Source: Opitutaceae bacterium UBA3033
GTDB lineage: Bacteria > Verrucomicrobiota > Verrucomicrobiia > Opitutales > Opitutaceae
DNA: 18,945 bases
Direction of reading: 5' to 3'
Assembly (NCBI GenBank): GCA_002367815.1
Contig: DFDG01000123.1
Location: 1 to 18,945 of the forward strand
Both the position numbers and the translations under genes were made by a program. Below are positions 6,998 through 15,401 of the stretch, in pieces; position 1 is the first letter of the stretch, and each line of letters starts with the position of its first letter. The notes under the pieces were generated by a model. It ran no database searches. It worked only from the letters and a program-made list of their open reading frames with translations, and was not told where the DNA came from.

Positions 6998-7020
6998 CCT
7001 TCGCGTTACGGTATTATTTT
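6991..7020 (+). terminator. Possible intrinsic terminator after pyk
   Basis: CCGATAAC (6991-6998) pairs with GTTACGG (7005-7011) with one bulged A, leaving a six-base loop, and is followed by the T-rich TATTATTTT. It overlaps the last codons of pyk. The stem is short, so it is only a candidate. Confidence 0.4.
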
Positions 7021-7073
7021 AACCGCTACTAGATAGTGATTCGCGGCTCAAGCAACTTGCCGTCAGTCCAATT

Positions 7074-7085
7074 TCAATCGATTGA
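7074..7085. promoter_or_regulatory. 12-bp perfect palindrome before the copper protein gene
   Basis: TCAATCGATTGA is a perfect palindrome ending 6 bases before the ATG at 7092, in the place of a ribosome binding site; no Shine-Dalgarno is visible. It could be an operator or a translational control element. A 12-base palindrome can occur by chance, so confidence is low. Confidence 0.3.
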
Positions 7086-7091
7086 TAAAAC

Positions 7092-7463
7092 ATGCGCTCA
7101 ACCCTATTATCCTTGCTCACCTTGTTGGTCGTGACCGCCAGTTCGGCTTTTGCCGCCTGCGCTTGCGGTGATGATTGTGCGTGCGGGGAAAACTGCACTT
7201 GCGAGGAAATCTCCACTGAATCGGCTGAAGTCACTCACCCACTCCAAGGCGTCGTCAAATCGATCATGACCGAACGCGGCATGCTGCTCATCAAACACGA
7301 GGAAATACCCGGGGTCATGGGCGCCATGACCATGGCTTTTCAGGTTGATGCAGCGACGCTCACGGCTGCAGAAAAAGGCGCCGCGGTTTCTGGCCTCCTC
7401 GTCAAACGTGAAGGTAAATTTTGGTTGATCGAGGTGAAGTTTACTCCCGCCGAGGCGAAATAA
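7092..7463 (+). CDS. Secreted CusF-like copper-binding protein with a Cys-rich N-terminal cluster
   Basis: Predicted periplasmic copper carrier of 123 residues. A signal peptide (MRSTLLSLLTLLVVTASSAFA) is followed at once by six cysteines at 23, 25, 29, 31, 35 and 37 in a regular CxCxxxCxCxxxCxC pattern resembling metallothionein. From about residue 49 the sequence matches the CusF-type copper domain: HPLQGVVKSI, then IKHEEIPGVMGAMTM, where His69, Met79 and Met81 correspond to the Cu(I) ligands of E. coli CusF; the stacking tryptophan of CusF is not evident. It stands at the edge of the copper island, convergent with the ECF sigma gene (one base between the stops), and presumably hands copper to the RND complex or buffers it. 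Confidence 0.85.
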   Translation: MRSTLLSLLTLLVVTASSAFAACACGDDCACGENCTCEEISTESAEVTHPLQGVVKSIMTERGMLLIKHEEIPGVMGAMTMAFQVDAATLTAAEKGAAVSGLLVKREGKFWLIEVKFTPAEAK

Positions 7464-7464
7464 G

Positions 7465-8019
7465 TCAGATGATCGTATCGCGCTCCAACCAGCGCACCAA
7501 TGATTTCCTCAGGGTTGCACGCGCCCGGTAAAGTCGTGACTCGACCGCCTTCACGGTTGTCCCGGTTGCCGCCGCTATCTCTGCTTGGGACATCCCTTCA
7601 AATTCAGCCAGAATCACCGCTTCGCGTAGATCCTGAGATAGAGTATCGATCGCTGCCCGCACTGCCGTCGCCCGTTCTTTAGCCTCTAAGGTCTCGGCGC
7701 TAGTCTCAGATTCATCCTCCCCGCTCCATGCCTCAAGGGTGACCTCCGGCCGCCGTCGCCACCAACGCAGCCGGTTGCGCGCTAGATTCACCGCAATGGA
7801 AAACAACCAGTGCTTGAACTCCGCACCCGGACGGAACTTCGCCCGTTGCTCCCAAACGCGCACAAATGTTTCTTGAGCCAAATCCAACGTCTCCTGCTCA
7901 TTGTGCAGAAAACGTATTAGTAGTCCCTTCAATGGAAGCTCCCAGTGCTCCATCAGCGACGACAGCGCAGCCTCATCTCCCGACTGCACCCGGCGCATGA
8001 GTTCGGTCGCGTCGTTCAA
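7465..8019 (-). CDS. ECF sigma factor, CnrH-like
   Basis: RNA polymerase sigma-70 family factor of 184 residues with only regions 2 and 4. Region 2 is seen in ETLDLAQETFVRVWE and FKHWLFSIAVNLARNRLR. Region 4 is seen in FEGMSQAEIAAATGTTVKAV with VESRLYRAR, the helix-turn-helix that reads the -35 element. The TTG at 8019 overlaps the TGA of the metal-sensor gene (TTGA), implying translational coupling; an ATG at 7998 is the alternative start. It is third in a minus-strand cassette anti-sigma, sensor, sigma, the cnrYXH order. By that analogy it should direct transcription of the divergent efflux genes and its own cassette when copper is sensed. Confidence 0.9.
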   Translation of the reverse strand: MNDATELMRRVQSGDEAALSSLMEHWELPLKGLLIRFLHNEQETLDLAQETFVRVWEQRAKFRPGAEFKHWLFSIAVNLARNRLRWWRRRPEVTLEAWSGEDESETSAETLEAKERATAVRAAIDTLSQDLREAVILAEFEGMSQAEIAAATGTTVKAVESRLYRARATLRKSLVRWLERDTII

Positions 8020-8447
8020 GGGCTCACCTGCAGGCTGGGGGCTCCGTGGTGATCGTAGTTTGCCACTTTCGGCAACACCACGGCCAGATAATGCGGGCCC
8101 TCCTCGGGCGACATCAACGCGGCTACTTTTTTGAAATGCTCCGTCATCGAGCGCTCACAAATATCTTCCAAACGCGCAATCTCGGGCGCCGGCGCATGTT
8201 GTTCCCGCGCGTCGAGAATCGCCGCACAATGGTCTGAACATTCGACATAATAGTCATCATGCAGCCGTTTGATGGCGGCAAACTGTGCGTCGGTAAGTTT
8301 GAAATCAGATTTCAACCACGCCATTGCGTCCCGCTCCGCCAAGGCTTCGCGCAACGCCTTGGGATCGCGGCTGGCCGTGTAAAATATCCCATAGGACAAC
8401 CCGCAAGTCGCCAAAATCAAAACCGCAGTGAGCAGCAGATTCTTCAT
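8016..8447 (-). CDS. Periplasmic heavy-metal sensor, CnrX-like
   Basis: Membrane-anchored periplasmic sensor of 143 residues (144 if the adjacent GTG at 8450 is used). One N-terminal helix (LLLTAVLILATCGLSYGIFY) anchors a mostly helical domain. Candidate metal ligands are the His/Cys-rich LHDDYYVECSDHC, the Cys in EDICERSMTEH with its Met and His, and a late His pair (NYDHH). KLTDAQFAAIKRLH is typical of the CnrX/heavy-metal-resistance fold. In Cupriavidus CnrX binds metal and relieves inhibition by CnrY; here copper or silver is the likely signal given the linked pump. The start overlaps the anti-sigma stop (TGATG) and its own stop overlaps the sigma start. Confidence 0.85.
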   Translation of the reverse strand: MKNLLLTAVLILATCGLSYGIFYTASRDPKALREALAERDAMAWLKSDFKLTDAQFAAIKRLHDDYYVECSDHCAAILDAREQHAPAPEIARLEDICERSMTEHFKKVAALMSPEEGPHYLAVVLPKVANYDHHGAPSLQVSP

Positions 8448-8752
8448 CACTGCACCAGCATGGCCCGGGCGTCGAGCGATTGCACGTATTCAATGATGAG
8501 AGCGTCACGTTGTTGCTGGGCCTGCTCCCTGGCCTGCATGTGGCCCGACAATGCGCCCAGCACCACTGCCAGAGCCAGAAACCCTGCCGCCGGGATCGCA
8601 TGCGTTCGTAGATAACTTGGCCACGCGGTGACATTCTTGCGGTCGGCTATCTTCTGCCAAACCAGTCCTCGGAATGCCGGTTCTTTGTTCGGTTTCACCC
8701 GCCATGTGGCCAATGTATTCTGCAGGGATTCTCGGGGGATTAATGGGTTCAT
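8447..8752 (-). CDS. Single-pass anti-sigma factor, CnrY-like
   Basis: Small membrane protein of about 101 residues. The cytosolic N-terminal half contains ESLQNTLATWRVKPNKEPAF, a pattern found in short metal-type anti-sigma factors. One transmembrane helix follows (AIPAAGFLALAVVLGALSG) and then a short Gln/Arg/Ala-rich periplasmic helix. CnrY has the same size and topology. It should hold the ECF sigma factor at the membrane until the CnrX-like sensor signals. The ATG at 8752 is used, with an AGTAGGTGA about 13 bases upstream; a GTG at 8767 would add five residues. Sequence similarity to CnrY itself is not claimed; the assignment rests on topology, motif and gene order. Confidence 0.75.
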   Translation of the reverse strand: MNPLIPRESLQNTLATWRVKPNKEPAFRGLVWQKIADRKNVTAWPSYLRTHAIPAAGFLALAVVLGALSGHMQAREQAQQQRDALIIEYVQSLDARAMLVQ

Positions 8753-8777
8753 ATTATGAGTGTTCACCTACTATAAA

Positions 8778-8810
8778 CCTTTCATCGGAAAATCCCGCGA
8801 AAAAATTCAA
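8778..8810 (-). promoter_or_regulatory. Candidate ECF-type promoter of the regulatory cassette
   Basis: On the minus strand TTGAATT (-35-like) is separated by about 15-16 bases, including GCGGGA, from CCGATGA (-10-like), which is about 30 bases before the anti-sigma ATG. This matches the geometry of autoregulated ECF promoters. The 83-98 bases between the divergent start codons must also hold the promoter of the efflux operon, but I could not identify a matching element on the plus strand. Confidence 0.3.
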
Positions 8811-8850
8811 GGGTTTCGGCCGTTCGCGGTTTAGATAGAAGTAACACCAC

Positions 8851-10194
8851 ATGCGTCTCCCGTCCAGTATCACCGTTTTCAGCCTGTCTGCCACCGTTAT
8901 TCTCAGCGGCTGCAACACTGCACCCAAGGACTACGAACAGGCGGCTCGCGACCATCTCGATCAAGTTGCATACAAATATGAGGCGAACGAGCAACCCGAT
9001 CCTACAACTCTGGCAGCTCAGCCCACTCCCGAGGATTACCTTCGCTTTGCCTTGCTCAATCATCCTCAAGTCGCGGCCGCTCATGCCCAGTGGCGCGCCC
9101 GGATCGCTGCCATCAATCCGGCTCGTTCTCTCCCCGATCCCAAACTGACTTTTCAAGCCGACATAGCCAAAACAGTCATGTCGGTGATGCCCGGCATCAT
9201 GTTCGACTTTATGTCCACCGGTAAACGCGATGCCATGGGCCGCGAAACCGCAGCCGGAGCTGACGTTGCCCAATCCCAATTTGAAGCGGCTACTCATCAA
9301 GTCGCCACGCAGGTGCGCAAAGCTTGGATCGAGCTCGCCTACGTGGAAGCGTCCCAGGAACTGCACGCCGAGACTGCCAATAGCATTGACCAATCACTGG
9401 CCTTCGCAGCAGCCGACTATGCCACCGCCAAACGTGGCATAGGTCTGGGTCAACAGATCGAACTGCAAAACGAACGCGCTGAACATCATGTTCATCACGC
9501 CATCCTCGGCGATCGCCTGCAGGCTGCGCAAATCGCTTTTAAATCCGCTCTTGGTCTCAGCCCGACCGATCGCGATCCACCTTGGCCCGAGTTTTCCATT
9601 ACCGCCGATACCTTGCCACCCGCCGAAATACTTTGGCAACGCATTGAACAACGTAATCCAGAATTGGTCACCCTCCGCGCCATGGTCGAGCAGTCAGTCG
9701 CGGCCGTCGCCGTCACCGAGAAAGCCGGCACCCCCGACTTCAGCCTCGGGGCCATGGTTGATCTAAAAGCGAGTCCACTGATGGTGCGCCCCACGGCCAG
9801 TCTCTCCCTGCCAATTTGGCGAAACCGTATTGCCGATCAAATCGCCGGCGCCAATGCCCAGCGTGATGCCTCCACCGCAATTGTAGCCAGTGCCGAACTC
9901 GACCTGGCCGCCCAATTGGCCCGCTCGCTTTACGACATCCATCGCATCGATCACAACCTCCGCTATCTCGATCAAACCGCCCTGCCCAACCTCGATCGCA
10001 TGGCCGCCGCCGCCGCCGCCGATTACGCTTCCGGCATGGGCAACGGCGTGGCCATTACCGAAGTCCTCACGCGTCGCAATCTCCTCTTGATCAGCCAGAC
10101 CGATCTGCTGCGCGACCGGGCCGATGCCGTCACTGACCTGCTCTTCCTCTCTGCCGACAACACTCCCACCGGCTTTAATTTCAGCCAAAACTGA
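8851..10194 (+). CDS. Outer-membrane efflux lipoprotein, TolC/CusC family
   Basis: Outer-membrane channel of a tripartite metal efflux pump, 447 residues. The signal peptide ends in a lipobox (ILSGC, Cys21), so the protein is predicted to be lipid-anchored as CusC is. The rest is Ala/Gln-rich with two repeated outer-membrane-efflux-protein units: one around LLNHPQVAAAHAQWRARIAA and a second around RNPELVTLRAMVEQSVAAVA, each with long coiled-coil helices. ATG at 8851 follows an AGAAG-like binding site by 9 bases. It is the first gene of the plus-strand operon and lies 12 bases before the adaptor gene. It is divergent from the CnrYXH-like cassette, which probably controls it. Confidence 0.9.
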   Translation: MRLPSSITVFSLSATVILSGCNTAPKDYEQAARDHLDQVAYKYEANEQPDPTTLAAQPTPEDYLRFALLNHPQVAAAHAQWRARIAAINPARSLPDPKLTFQADIAKTVMSVMPGIMFDFMSTGKRDAMGRETAAGADVAQSQFEAATHQVATQVRKAWIELAYVEASQELHAETANSIDQSLAFAAADYATAKRGIGLGQQIELQNERAEHHVHHAILGDRLQAAQIAFKSALGLSPTDRDPPWPEFSITADTLPPAEILWQRIEQRNPELVTLRAMVEQSVAAVAVTEKAGTPDFSLGAMVDLKASPLMVRPTASLSLPIWRNRIADQIAGANAQRDASTAIVASAELDLAAQLARSLYDIHRIDHNLRYLDQTALPNLDRMAAAAAADYASGMGNGVAITEVLTRRNLLLISQTDLLRDRADAVTDLLFLSADNTPTGFNFSQN

Positions 10195-10206
10195 CCTCTT
10201 TCTGTA

Positions 10207-11997
10207 ATGCATACCACGAAATCGATTTCTCATTTTTTACTCTTTTTACTGGCCTTCGGCTTTACGATCGCCGCTGCCGCCGAGCCGCAGCTCTACACCT
10301 GTGGCATGCATCCGCAGGTCATCAAAGAAGCACCGGGCGACTGTCCGATCTGCGGGATGAAACTTACCCCCATTCGCAGCAACACCGGCGGTAAATCCAC
10401 CGGCAAGCCCAGCATCAAGTATTACCAATCGTCCATGATTCCAGGTGAGGTCAGTCAGCAACCCGGCAAGGATTCGATGGGGATGGATCTCGTGCCGGTT
10501 TACGACGATACCGCGACCACTTCCGATTCCATTCATATCGATCCTGTAACGATCCAGCGCATGAACCTGAAGACCGGACTCGTTACCAGAGGTCCCGTGC
10601 TTCGTGAATTCCGCACCGTGGGCAGCATCGGCTACGACGAAGCGGGATTACGCGACATCACCACCAAATATGAGGGCTGGATCGAAAAACTCTTCATCAA
10701 CACGACTTGGTCCACTGTAAAAGCGGGTGATCCGCTCTTTGAAATTTACGCGCCCGATCTTTACAATGCCGGGCTCAACTACGTGGTCGCGCTGCGCAGC
10801 GAAGGTGGCGTTAATGGGCCGATTACACGCGCCTCGCTCATTCGTTTGCAACTCTTCGATGTGCCGCCCGACTTTATCACCCAATTGCAATCCACGCTCG
10901 AAGTCCCGCGCACCTTCACCTATCGCGCGCCTGCTGATGGTGTCGTTATTGATAAAATGGCCGTCGTCGGGCAGATGATCAAACCCGGTGAACGCATCTA
11001 CCGGCTCGCCGATCTCTCCCATGTCTGGGTTCTCGCGCAAATCTATGAACAGGACCTGCCTTTCGTCCATGTCGGGCAGGATGCCACGATCCATCTCACT
11101 TACGGACCGGAGAAAATTATACCGGGTCACGTGGATCTGCTCCTGCCACAGGTCGAGAACCAGACCCGCACTGCCACCGCGCGAATCGTGCTGCCCAATC
11201 CCGACGGCGAGTTGCGGCCCGGCATGTTTGTCGATGTCCGCTTTGCCGCACAAATCGCCACGGACGCCGTGCTCGTGCCGGATCTTGCCGTCCTGCGTAG
11301 CGGTGAACACAACACCGTTTTTCTCGTCAACTCCGATGGTTCTTTCGAACCCCGTGAAATTCAGCTCGGTGCGCGATCAGAAAACAATCTCTACCAAGTG
11401 CTTGACGGTCTCGCCGCTGGTGAGCGCGTCGTTACTTCGGGTCAGTTCATGCTCGATTCCGAAAGCCAGTTGCGCGACGCCATCCAAAAGATGCTGCGCA
11501 CCTCCGCCGCAAAAACAAACGACCGCGCCATGCCGCCCTCCGCGGATAATACCAGTGGGGACCGTGAAAAGACGATGCTGACTCCCGACACCAGTGAGCT
11601 TTTGAAAACGCTGACCTTTACCACCATTGACGGAGGTGACGCTCTCGCTCTGGACGACCTTCCAGCTTATCAAAATCAACTCCCGGCCATGCGGCGGGCC
11701 CTTGCAGCATTTCTCCTAGGTTACCCACAGGCTGCGGATGGGCCGCTAGCAAAATTCACGCGCGACATACCGGATCGCATGGATTTGGAAACCGCCCGCC
11801 TCGACTACGCCATCCTGAGCACGGCCATCGCCGATCTCGCCCGCGAAAATCACCTGCACCACACCGAAGGCCTCCACCTTTTCGAATGTCCGATGGCTCC
11901 GAGCGTAGGCACCGGTCGTTGGCTGCAACGCTCGGCAGATATAAAAAATCCATTTTTCGGTTCCGATATGCTCACCTGCGGCGAGGAAATCCAATGA
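10207..11997 (+). CDS. RND periplasmic adaptor, CusB-like, with N- and C-terminal metal-binding domains
   Basis: Membrane-fusion subunit of 596 residues linking the RND pump to the outer-membrane channel. After a signal peptide (cleavage near residue 25) comes a heavy-metal-binding domain, YTCGMHPQV with CPICGMKLTP (residues 30-55). A second CusB-type segment follows, YYQSSMIPG with GKDSMGMDLVPVY (72-99), carrying Met residues like those that take copper from CusF. The barrel-sandwich, hairpin and beta-barrel core spans about 100-430. The last ~140 residues form a separate helical domain ending in HLFECPMAPSV, IKNPFFGSDM and LTCGEE, resembling the DUF3347 family; its Cys/Met/His residues suggest another copper site. 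Standard CusB (about 400 residues) lacks this. The copper specificity is inferred from these motifs. Confidence 0.92.
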   Translation: MHTTKSISHFLLFLLAFGFTIAAAAEPQLYTCGMHPQVIKEAPGDCPICGMKLTPIRSNTGGKSTGKPSIKYYQSSMIPGEVSQQPGKDSMGMDLVPVYDDTATTSDSIHIDPVTIQRMNLKTGLVTRGPVLREFRTVGSIGYDEAGLRDITTKYEGWIEKLFINTTWSTVKAGDPLFEIYAPDLYNAGLNYVVALRSEGGVNGPITRASLIRLQLFDVPPDFITQLQSTLEVPRTFTYRAPADGVVIDKMAVVGQMIKPGERIYRLADLSHVWVLAQIYEQDLPFVHVGQDATIHLTYGPEKIIPGHVDLLLPQVENQTRTATARIVLPNPDGELRPGMFVDVRFAAQIATDAVLVPDLAVLRSGEHNTVFLVNSDGSFEPREIQLGARSENNLYQVLDGLAAGERVVTSGQFMLDSESQLRDAIQKMLRTSAAKTNDRAMPPSADNTSGDREKTMLTPDTSELLKTLTFTTIDGGDALALDDLPAYQNQLPAMRRALAAFLLGYPQAADGPLAKFTRDIPDRMDLETARLDYAILSTAIADLARENHLHHTEGLHLFECPMAPSVGTGRWLQRSADIKNPFFGSDMLTCGEEIQ

Positions 11998-12013
11998 TCA
12001 CGTTCCAGCCAGT

Positions 12014-12030
12014 GTCACGTAATAAGTGAC
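12014..12030. repeat. Short inverted repeat between adaptor and pump genes
   Basis: GTCAC (12014-12018), seven-base spacer, GTGAC (12026-12030) in the 67-base gap between the adaptor and RND genes. It may form a weak hairpin affecting expression ratio within the operon; the arms are short enough to be chance. Confidence 0.25.
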
Positions 12031-12064
12031 GCTTTTCCCGGCCCAACTCGCTAACCCATTCCTC

Positions 12065-15000
12065 ATGCTCACCAGCATCATCAATTTTTCGCTCCGCAAC
12101 AAAGTGCTCGTGCTCGCCGGCACCGTGGCGCTCGTCCTCAGCGGCGTGTTTTCCCTCCGGAACATCCCCCTCGATGCGATCCCCGATCTCTCCGACACCC
12201 AGGTGATCATCTACACCGAGTGGCCGGGCCAGGCACCACAAATCGTGCAGGATCAACTGACCTACCCGATCACGACCAAGATGCTCTCGGTGCCGAAGTC
12301 CAAGGTCGTCCGCGGCTACTCGTTCTACGGCTACTCGTTCGTCTATGTGATTTTTGAAGACGGCACTGATCCCTATTGGGCACGCAGTCGCGTCCTGGAA
12401 TATCTCAACGGCATCGCCGGCGATCTGCCCGCCAAGGTCACGCCCCGGCTTGGGCCTGATGCGACCGGTGTCGGTTGGGCGTTCATGTATGCACTCAACT
12501 CCAAGACCCACGACCTCGCGGAACTGCGTTCGATGCAGGATTGGTTCCTGCGCTACCAATTGGCCAGTGTTGAGGGTGTAGCCGAGGTCGCTTCCGTCGG
12601 CGGGTTCGTGAAGCAATACCAGATCACCGTCGATCCCCACCGGTTGCATGCTTACAATCTTTCGATCAGCGAAATCGCGATGGCGGTGCAACGCAGCAAC
12701 GCGGAGGTCGGAGGCCGTTCGATCGAGATGGGTGAAAAGGAATTCATGTTGCGCGTCCGCGGATACGCGGAAGGCCCGGAAGATTTCCGCAAGGTGGTCG
12801 TCGGCCGTGGTCCCGGCGGCACGCCCATTTTGCTGGGCGACGTCGCTAATGTTCAGATCGGTCCCGATATGCGGCGGGGTATTGCCGAACTGAACGGCGA
12901 AGGGGAAACCGTCGGCGGTATCGTCGTGGTTCGCTATGGCGTGGACACCCGCAAGGTCATCGAAGAGGTGAAGGCAAAACTCGATCAGGCCATGCAAAGC
13001 CTGCCCGATGGAGTAGAATACACGATTGTCTATGATCGCACGGCTTTGATCGACCGGTCCGTCAAAACACTGACGCGCACTTTGATTGAGGAAAGCTTGG
13101 TGGTGGCCTTGGTCATTATCATTTTCCTGATGCATTTCCGCACGGCCCTGGTCCCCATACTCATTCTGCCCATTGCCGTCCTTTCCTCCTTCATCATCAT
13201 GTATTTTCAGGGCATCAGCTTGAACATCATGTCCCTGGGCGGCATCGCCATCGCCATCGGGGTGTTGGTGGATGGAGTTATCATTCTGGTCGAAAATGCC
13301 CACAAGCACATGGAGCATGATCACGGGAAAAAACCGCACTGGGATATCATCCGCAATGCGGCGGTCGAGGTCGGACCGACTATCTTTTTTGCCCTGTTGG
13401 TCGTCACGGTCGCCTTCATGCCGATCTTCGCATTGCAGGAACAGGAGGGCCGGTTGTTCAAACCGCTCGCATTCACCAAGACCTATTCCATGGCCGCGGC
13501 GGCGCTGCTGGCCATTACTCTGGCCCCGGTCCTGATGGGTCTGTTCATTCGCGGCAAACCGCGACCCGAGCAGAAAAACCCCGTCAACCGCTTCCTCATT
13601 TGGCTTTACCATCCGTGTATTGATTTTGTCATCAAGTGGCGCCGCTCGGTCATCGCCGCCGCGGCCATCACCGTCGGTTGGGTTTTCTTTCCGTGGAACG
13701 CCTGGGTCGTCGAATCGTTGCCGGCTGGTGGCGTGAAAACTTTCGCAGCAAAACTCAATCCGGCATTCCCCTACCAAAGTATCGGCTCTGAATTCATGCC
13801 GCCGCTCTATGAAGGCGACTTGCTCTACATGCCGACGACATTTCCCGGCATCTCCCCCACCAAAGCTCGCGAGGTGCTGCAACAAACCGATCAGATCATC
13901 CGCACCTTTCCCGAAGTGCATCAGGTATTTGGCAAGATGGGCCGGGCCGAGACCGCCACCGACCCGGCGCCGATGGACATGATTGAAACCACCATCATGC
14001 TCAAGCCCGAGGAGGAATGGCCGGTCGTTGATATTGTCGACCTGGAGGGTCAAGTCATCGCTCATCGCCGTCGCACTTCCGACGAACTGGTGACGGCACT
14101 GAACAATGCCGTGCAGATCCCCGGCCTCACCAATGCATGGACGATGCCCATCCGCACCCGCATCGACATGCTGGCCACCGGGATCAAAACCCCGGTCGGC
14201 ATCAAGGTGGCCGGCCCCAGTCTGGTCGAGTTGGAACGCATCGCCGGCCAGATTGAAGCGATCATCCACCGTGTGCCCGGCACCAGCAGTGTTTTTGCCG
14301 AACGGGTGATGGGTGGTAATTACATCGAGTTCGACATCGATCGCGATGCCATCGCCCGTTACGGCCTGACGGTGGGGGATGTGCAGGACGTTTTGCAGGT
14401 TGCCCTCGGCGGCATGCCGCTCACCACTACGGTCGAGGGACTCGAACGCTACGGCGTCATTCTACGCTATGATCGCGATTACCGCGACAACCTCGAGGCC
14501 CTGCGCAACATTCTGATCCCCGTAAAGTCCACGGGCAATTCCTCCGCCATGGGTGGCGCCACAAACGGCATGATGGCCCAGGTGCCGCTCAGCCAGTTGG
14601 CCAAGCTAAAGGTCGTGGCCGCGCCGATGGGCGTGAAGAGCGAAGGAGCCGTGCCCAACGCTTGGATCTATGTGGACGTGCAGGGTGTCGACATCGGCAC
14701 CTTTGTGCGCAACGCCAAGGCCGTCGTCGCGGAGGCCCAACAAAAGAGCGAATTGCAGATGCCGGTCGGCTACAGCCTCTTTTGGAGTGGTCAGTTTGAA
14801 TACATGGAGCGGGCCAATCAACGCCTGTTGATAATTATTCCGGTCACTCTTGTGATCGTGGCCCTGCTGATTTTTCTCAGCACGAAGTCCTACGTCAAAA
14901 CCGCCATCGTATTTCTGGCCGTGCCTTTCTCCCTCGTCGGAGCATTCTGGATGATCTACCTGCTGGACTATAATATGAGTGTGGCCGTGTGGGTGGGCAT

Positions 15001-15346
15001 CATCGCTTTGGCCGGACTCGATGCCGAAACTGGCATGGTCATGTTGCTCTATCTTGATCTCGCCTACGATGAGCGCGTGCAGCAAGGCCAGATGCGCCAT
15101 ACCACTGACCTGCGCGAAGCCATTTACCACGGAGCCGTGCGTCGCGTGCGCCCCAAAATCATGACCGCTGCCACCACGCTTATCGCTCTAGTGCCGATCA
15201 TGTGGAGCAGCGGCACCGGGGCCGATGTGATGAAACGCATCGCGGCACCCATGGTGGGCGGTCTCACCACCTCCGTGCTCATGGAACTGCTCGTCTATCC
15301 CGCCATCTTTTTCATCTGGAAGAAACGCAGTTTGGTTCTGAAATAG
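12065..15346 (+). CDS. cusA: Copper/silver RND efflux pump, CusA/CzcA family
   Basis: Proton-driven inner-membrane pump of 1093 residues, the usual heavy-metal-RND length. The N-terminus MLTSIINFSLRNKVLVLAG fits the family and fixes the start at 12065; a GTG at 12026 would add 13 non-homologous residues. Transmembrane motif AIAIGVLVDGVIILVENAHK contains the proton-relay Asp, and IALAGLDAETGMVML the conserved Glu of TM10. The three Cu(I)-binding methionines of E. coli CusA (573, 623, 672) have counterparts in LLYMPT (Met589), PMDMIETT (Met639) and RIDMLATG (Met702), which favours Cu/Ag over Zn/Co/Ni. The gap between the last two is 14 residues longer than in E. coli. It lies between the adaptor and the P-type ATPase in one operon. 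Confidence 0.95.
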   Translation: MLTSIINFSLRNKVLVLAGTVALVLSGVFSLRNIPLDAIPDLSDTQVIIYTEWPGQAPQIVQDQLTYPITTKMLSVPKSKVVRGYSFYGYSFVYVIFEDGTDPYWARSRVLEYLNGIAGDLPAKVTPRLGPDATGVGWAFMYALNSKTHDLAELRSMQDWFLRYQLASVEGVAEVASVGGFVKQYQITVDPHRLHAYNLSISEIAMAVQRSNAEVGGRSIEMGEKEFMLRVRGYAEGPEDFRKVVVGRGPGGTPILLGDVANVQIGPDMRRGIAELNGEGETVGGIVVVRYGVDTRKVIEEVKAKLDQAMQSLPDGVEYTIVYDRTALIDRSVKTLTRTLIEESLVVALVIIIFLMHFRTALVPILILPIAVLSSFIIMYFQGISLNIMSLGGIAIAIGVLVDGVIILVENAHKHMEHDHGKKPHWDIIRNAAVEVGPTIFFALLVVTVAFMPIFALQEQEGRLFKPLAFTKTYSMAAAALLAITLAPVLMGLFIRGKPRPEQKNPVNRFLIWLYHPCIDFVIKWRRSVIAAAAITVGWVFFPWNAWVVESLPAGGVKTFAAKLNPAFPYQSIGSEFMPPLYEGDLLYMPTTFPGISPTKAREVLQQTDQIIRTFPEVHQVFGKMGRAETATDPAPMDMIETTIMLKPEEEWPVVDIVDLEGQVIAHRRRTSDELVTALNNAVQIPGLTNAWTMPIRTRIDMLATGIKTPVGIKVAGPSLVELERIAGQIEAIIHRVPGTSSVFAERVMGGNYIEFDIDRDAIARYGLTVGDVQDVLQVALGGMPLTTTVEGLERYGVILRYDRDYRDNLEALRNILIPVKSTGNSSAMGGATNGMMAQVPLSQLAKLKVVAAPMGVKSEGAVPNAWIYVDVQGVDIGTFVRNAKAVVAEAQQKSELQMPVGYSLFWSGQFEYMERANQRLLIIIPVTLVIVALLIFLSTKSYVKTAIVFLAVPFSLVGAFWMIYLLDYNMSVAVWVGIIALAGLDAETGMVMLLYLDLAYDERVQQGQMRHTTDLREAIYHGAVRRVRPKIMTAATTLIALVPIMWSSGTGADVMKRIAAPMVGGLTTSVLMELLVYPAIFFIWKKRSLVLK

Positions 15347-15401
15347 ACAGAGCCTCATCGCACCCCGAGCCAAAGTTCTGCACTCAACCTATTCCCAGTC
15401 C

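Noticed and set aside
8782..9393. 203-residue minus-strand frame opposite the outer-membrane lipoprotein
   Set aside because: It would run through the divergent promoter region and lacks any recognisable motif, whereas the plus strand has a lipobox and TolC-type repeats.
11972..14269. 765-residue minus-strand open frame opposite the adaptor end and the RND pump
   Set aside because: Extremely rich in Asp, His, Gly and Gln with no domain pattern; it mirrors the codon bias of the strongly supported cusA coding strand.
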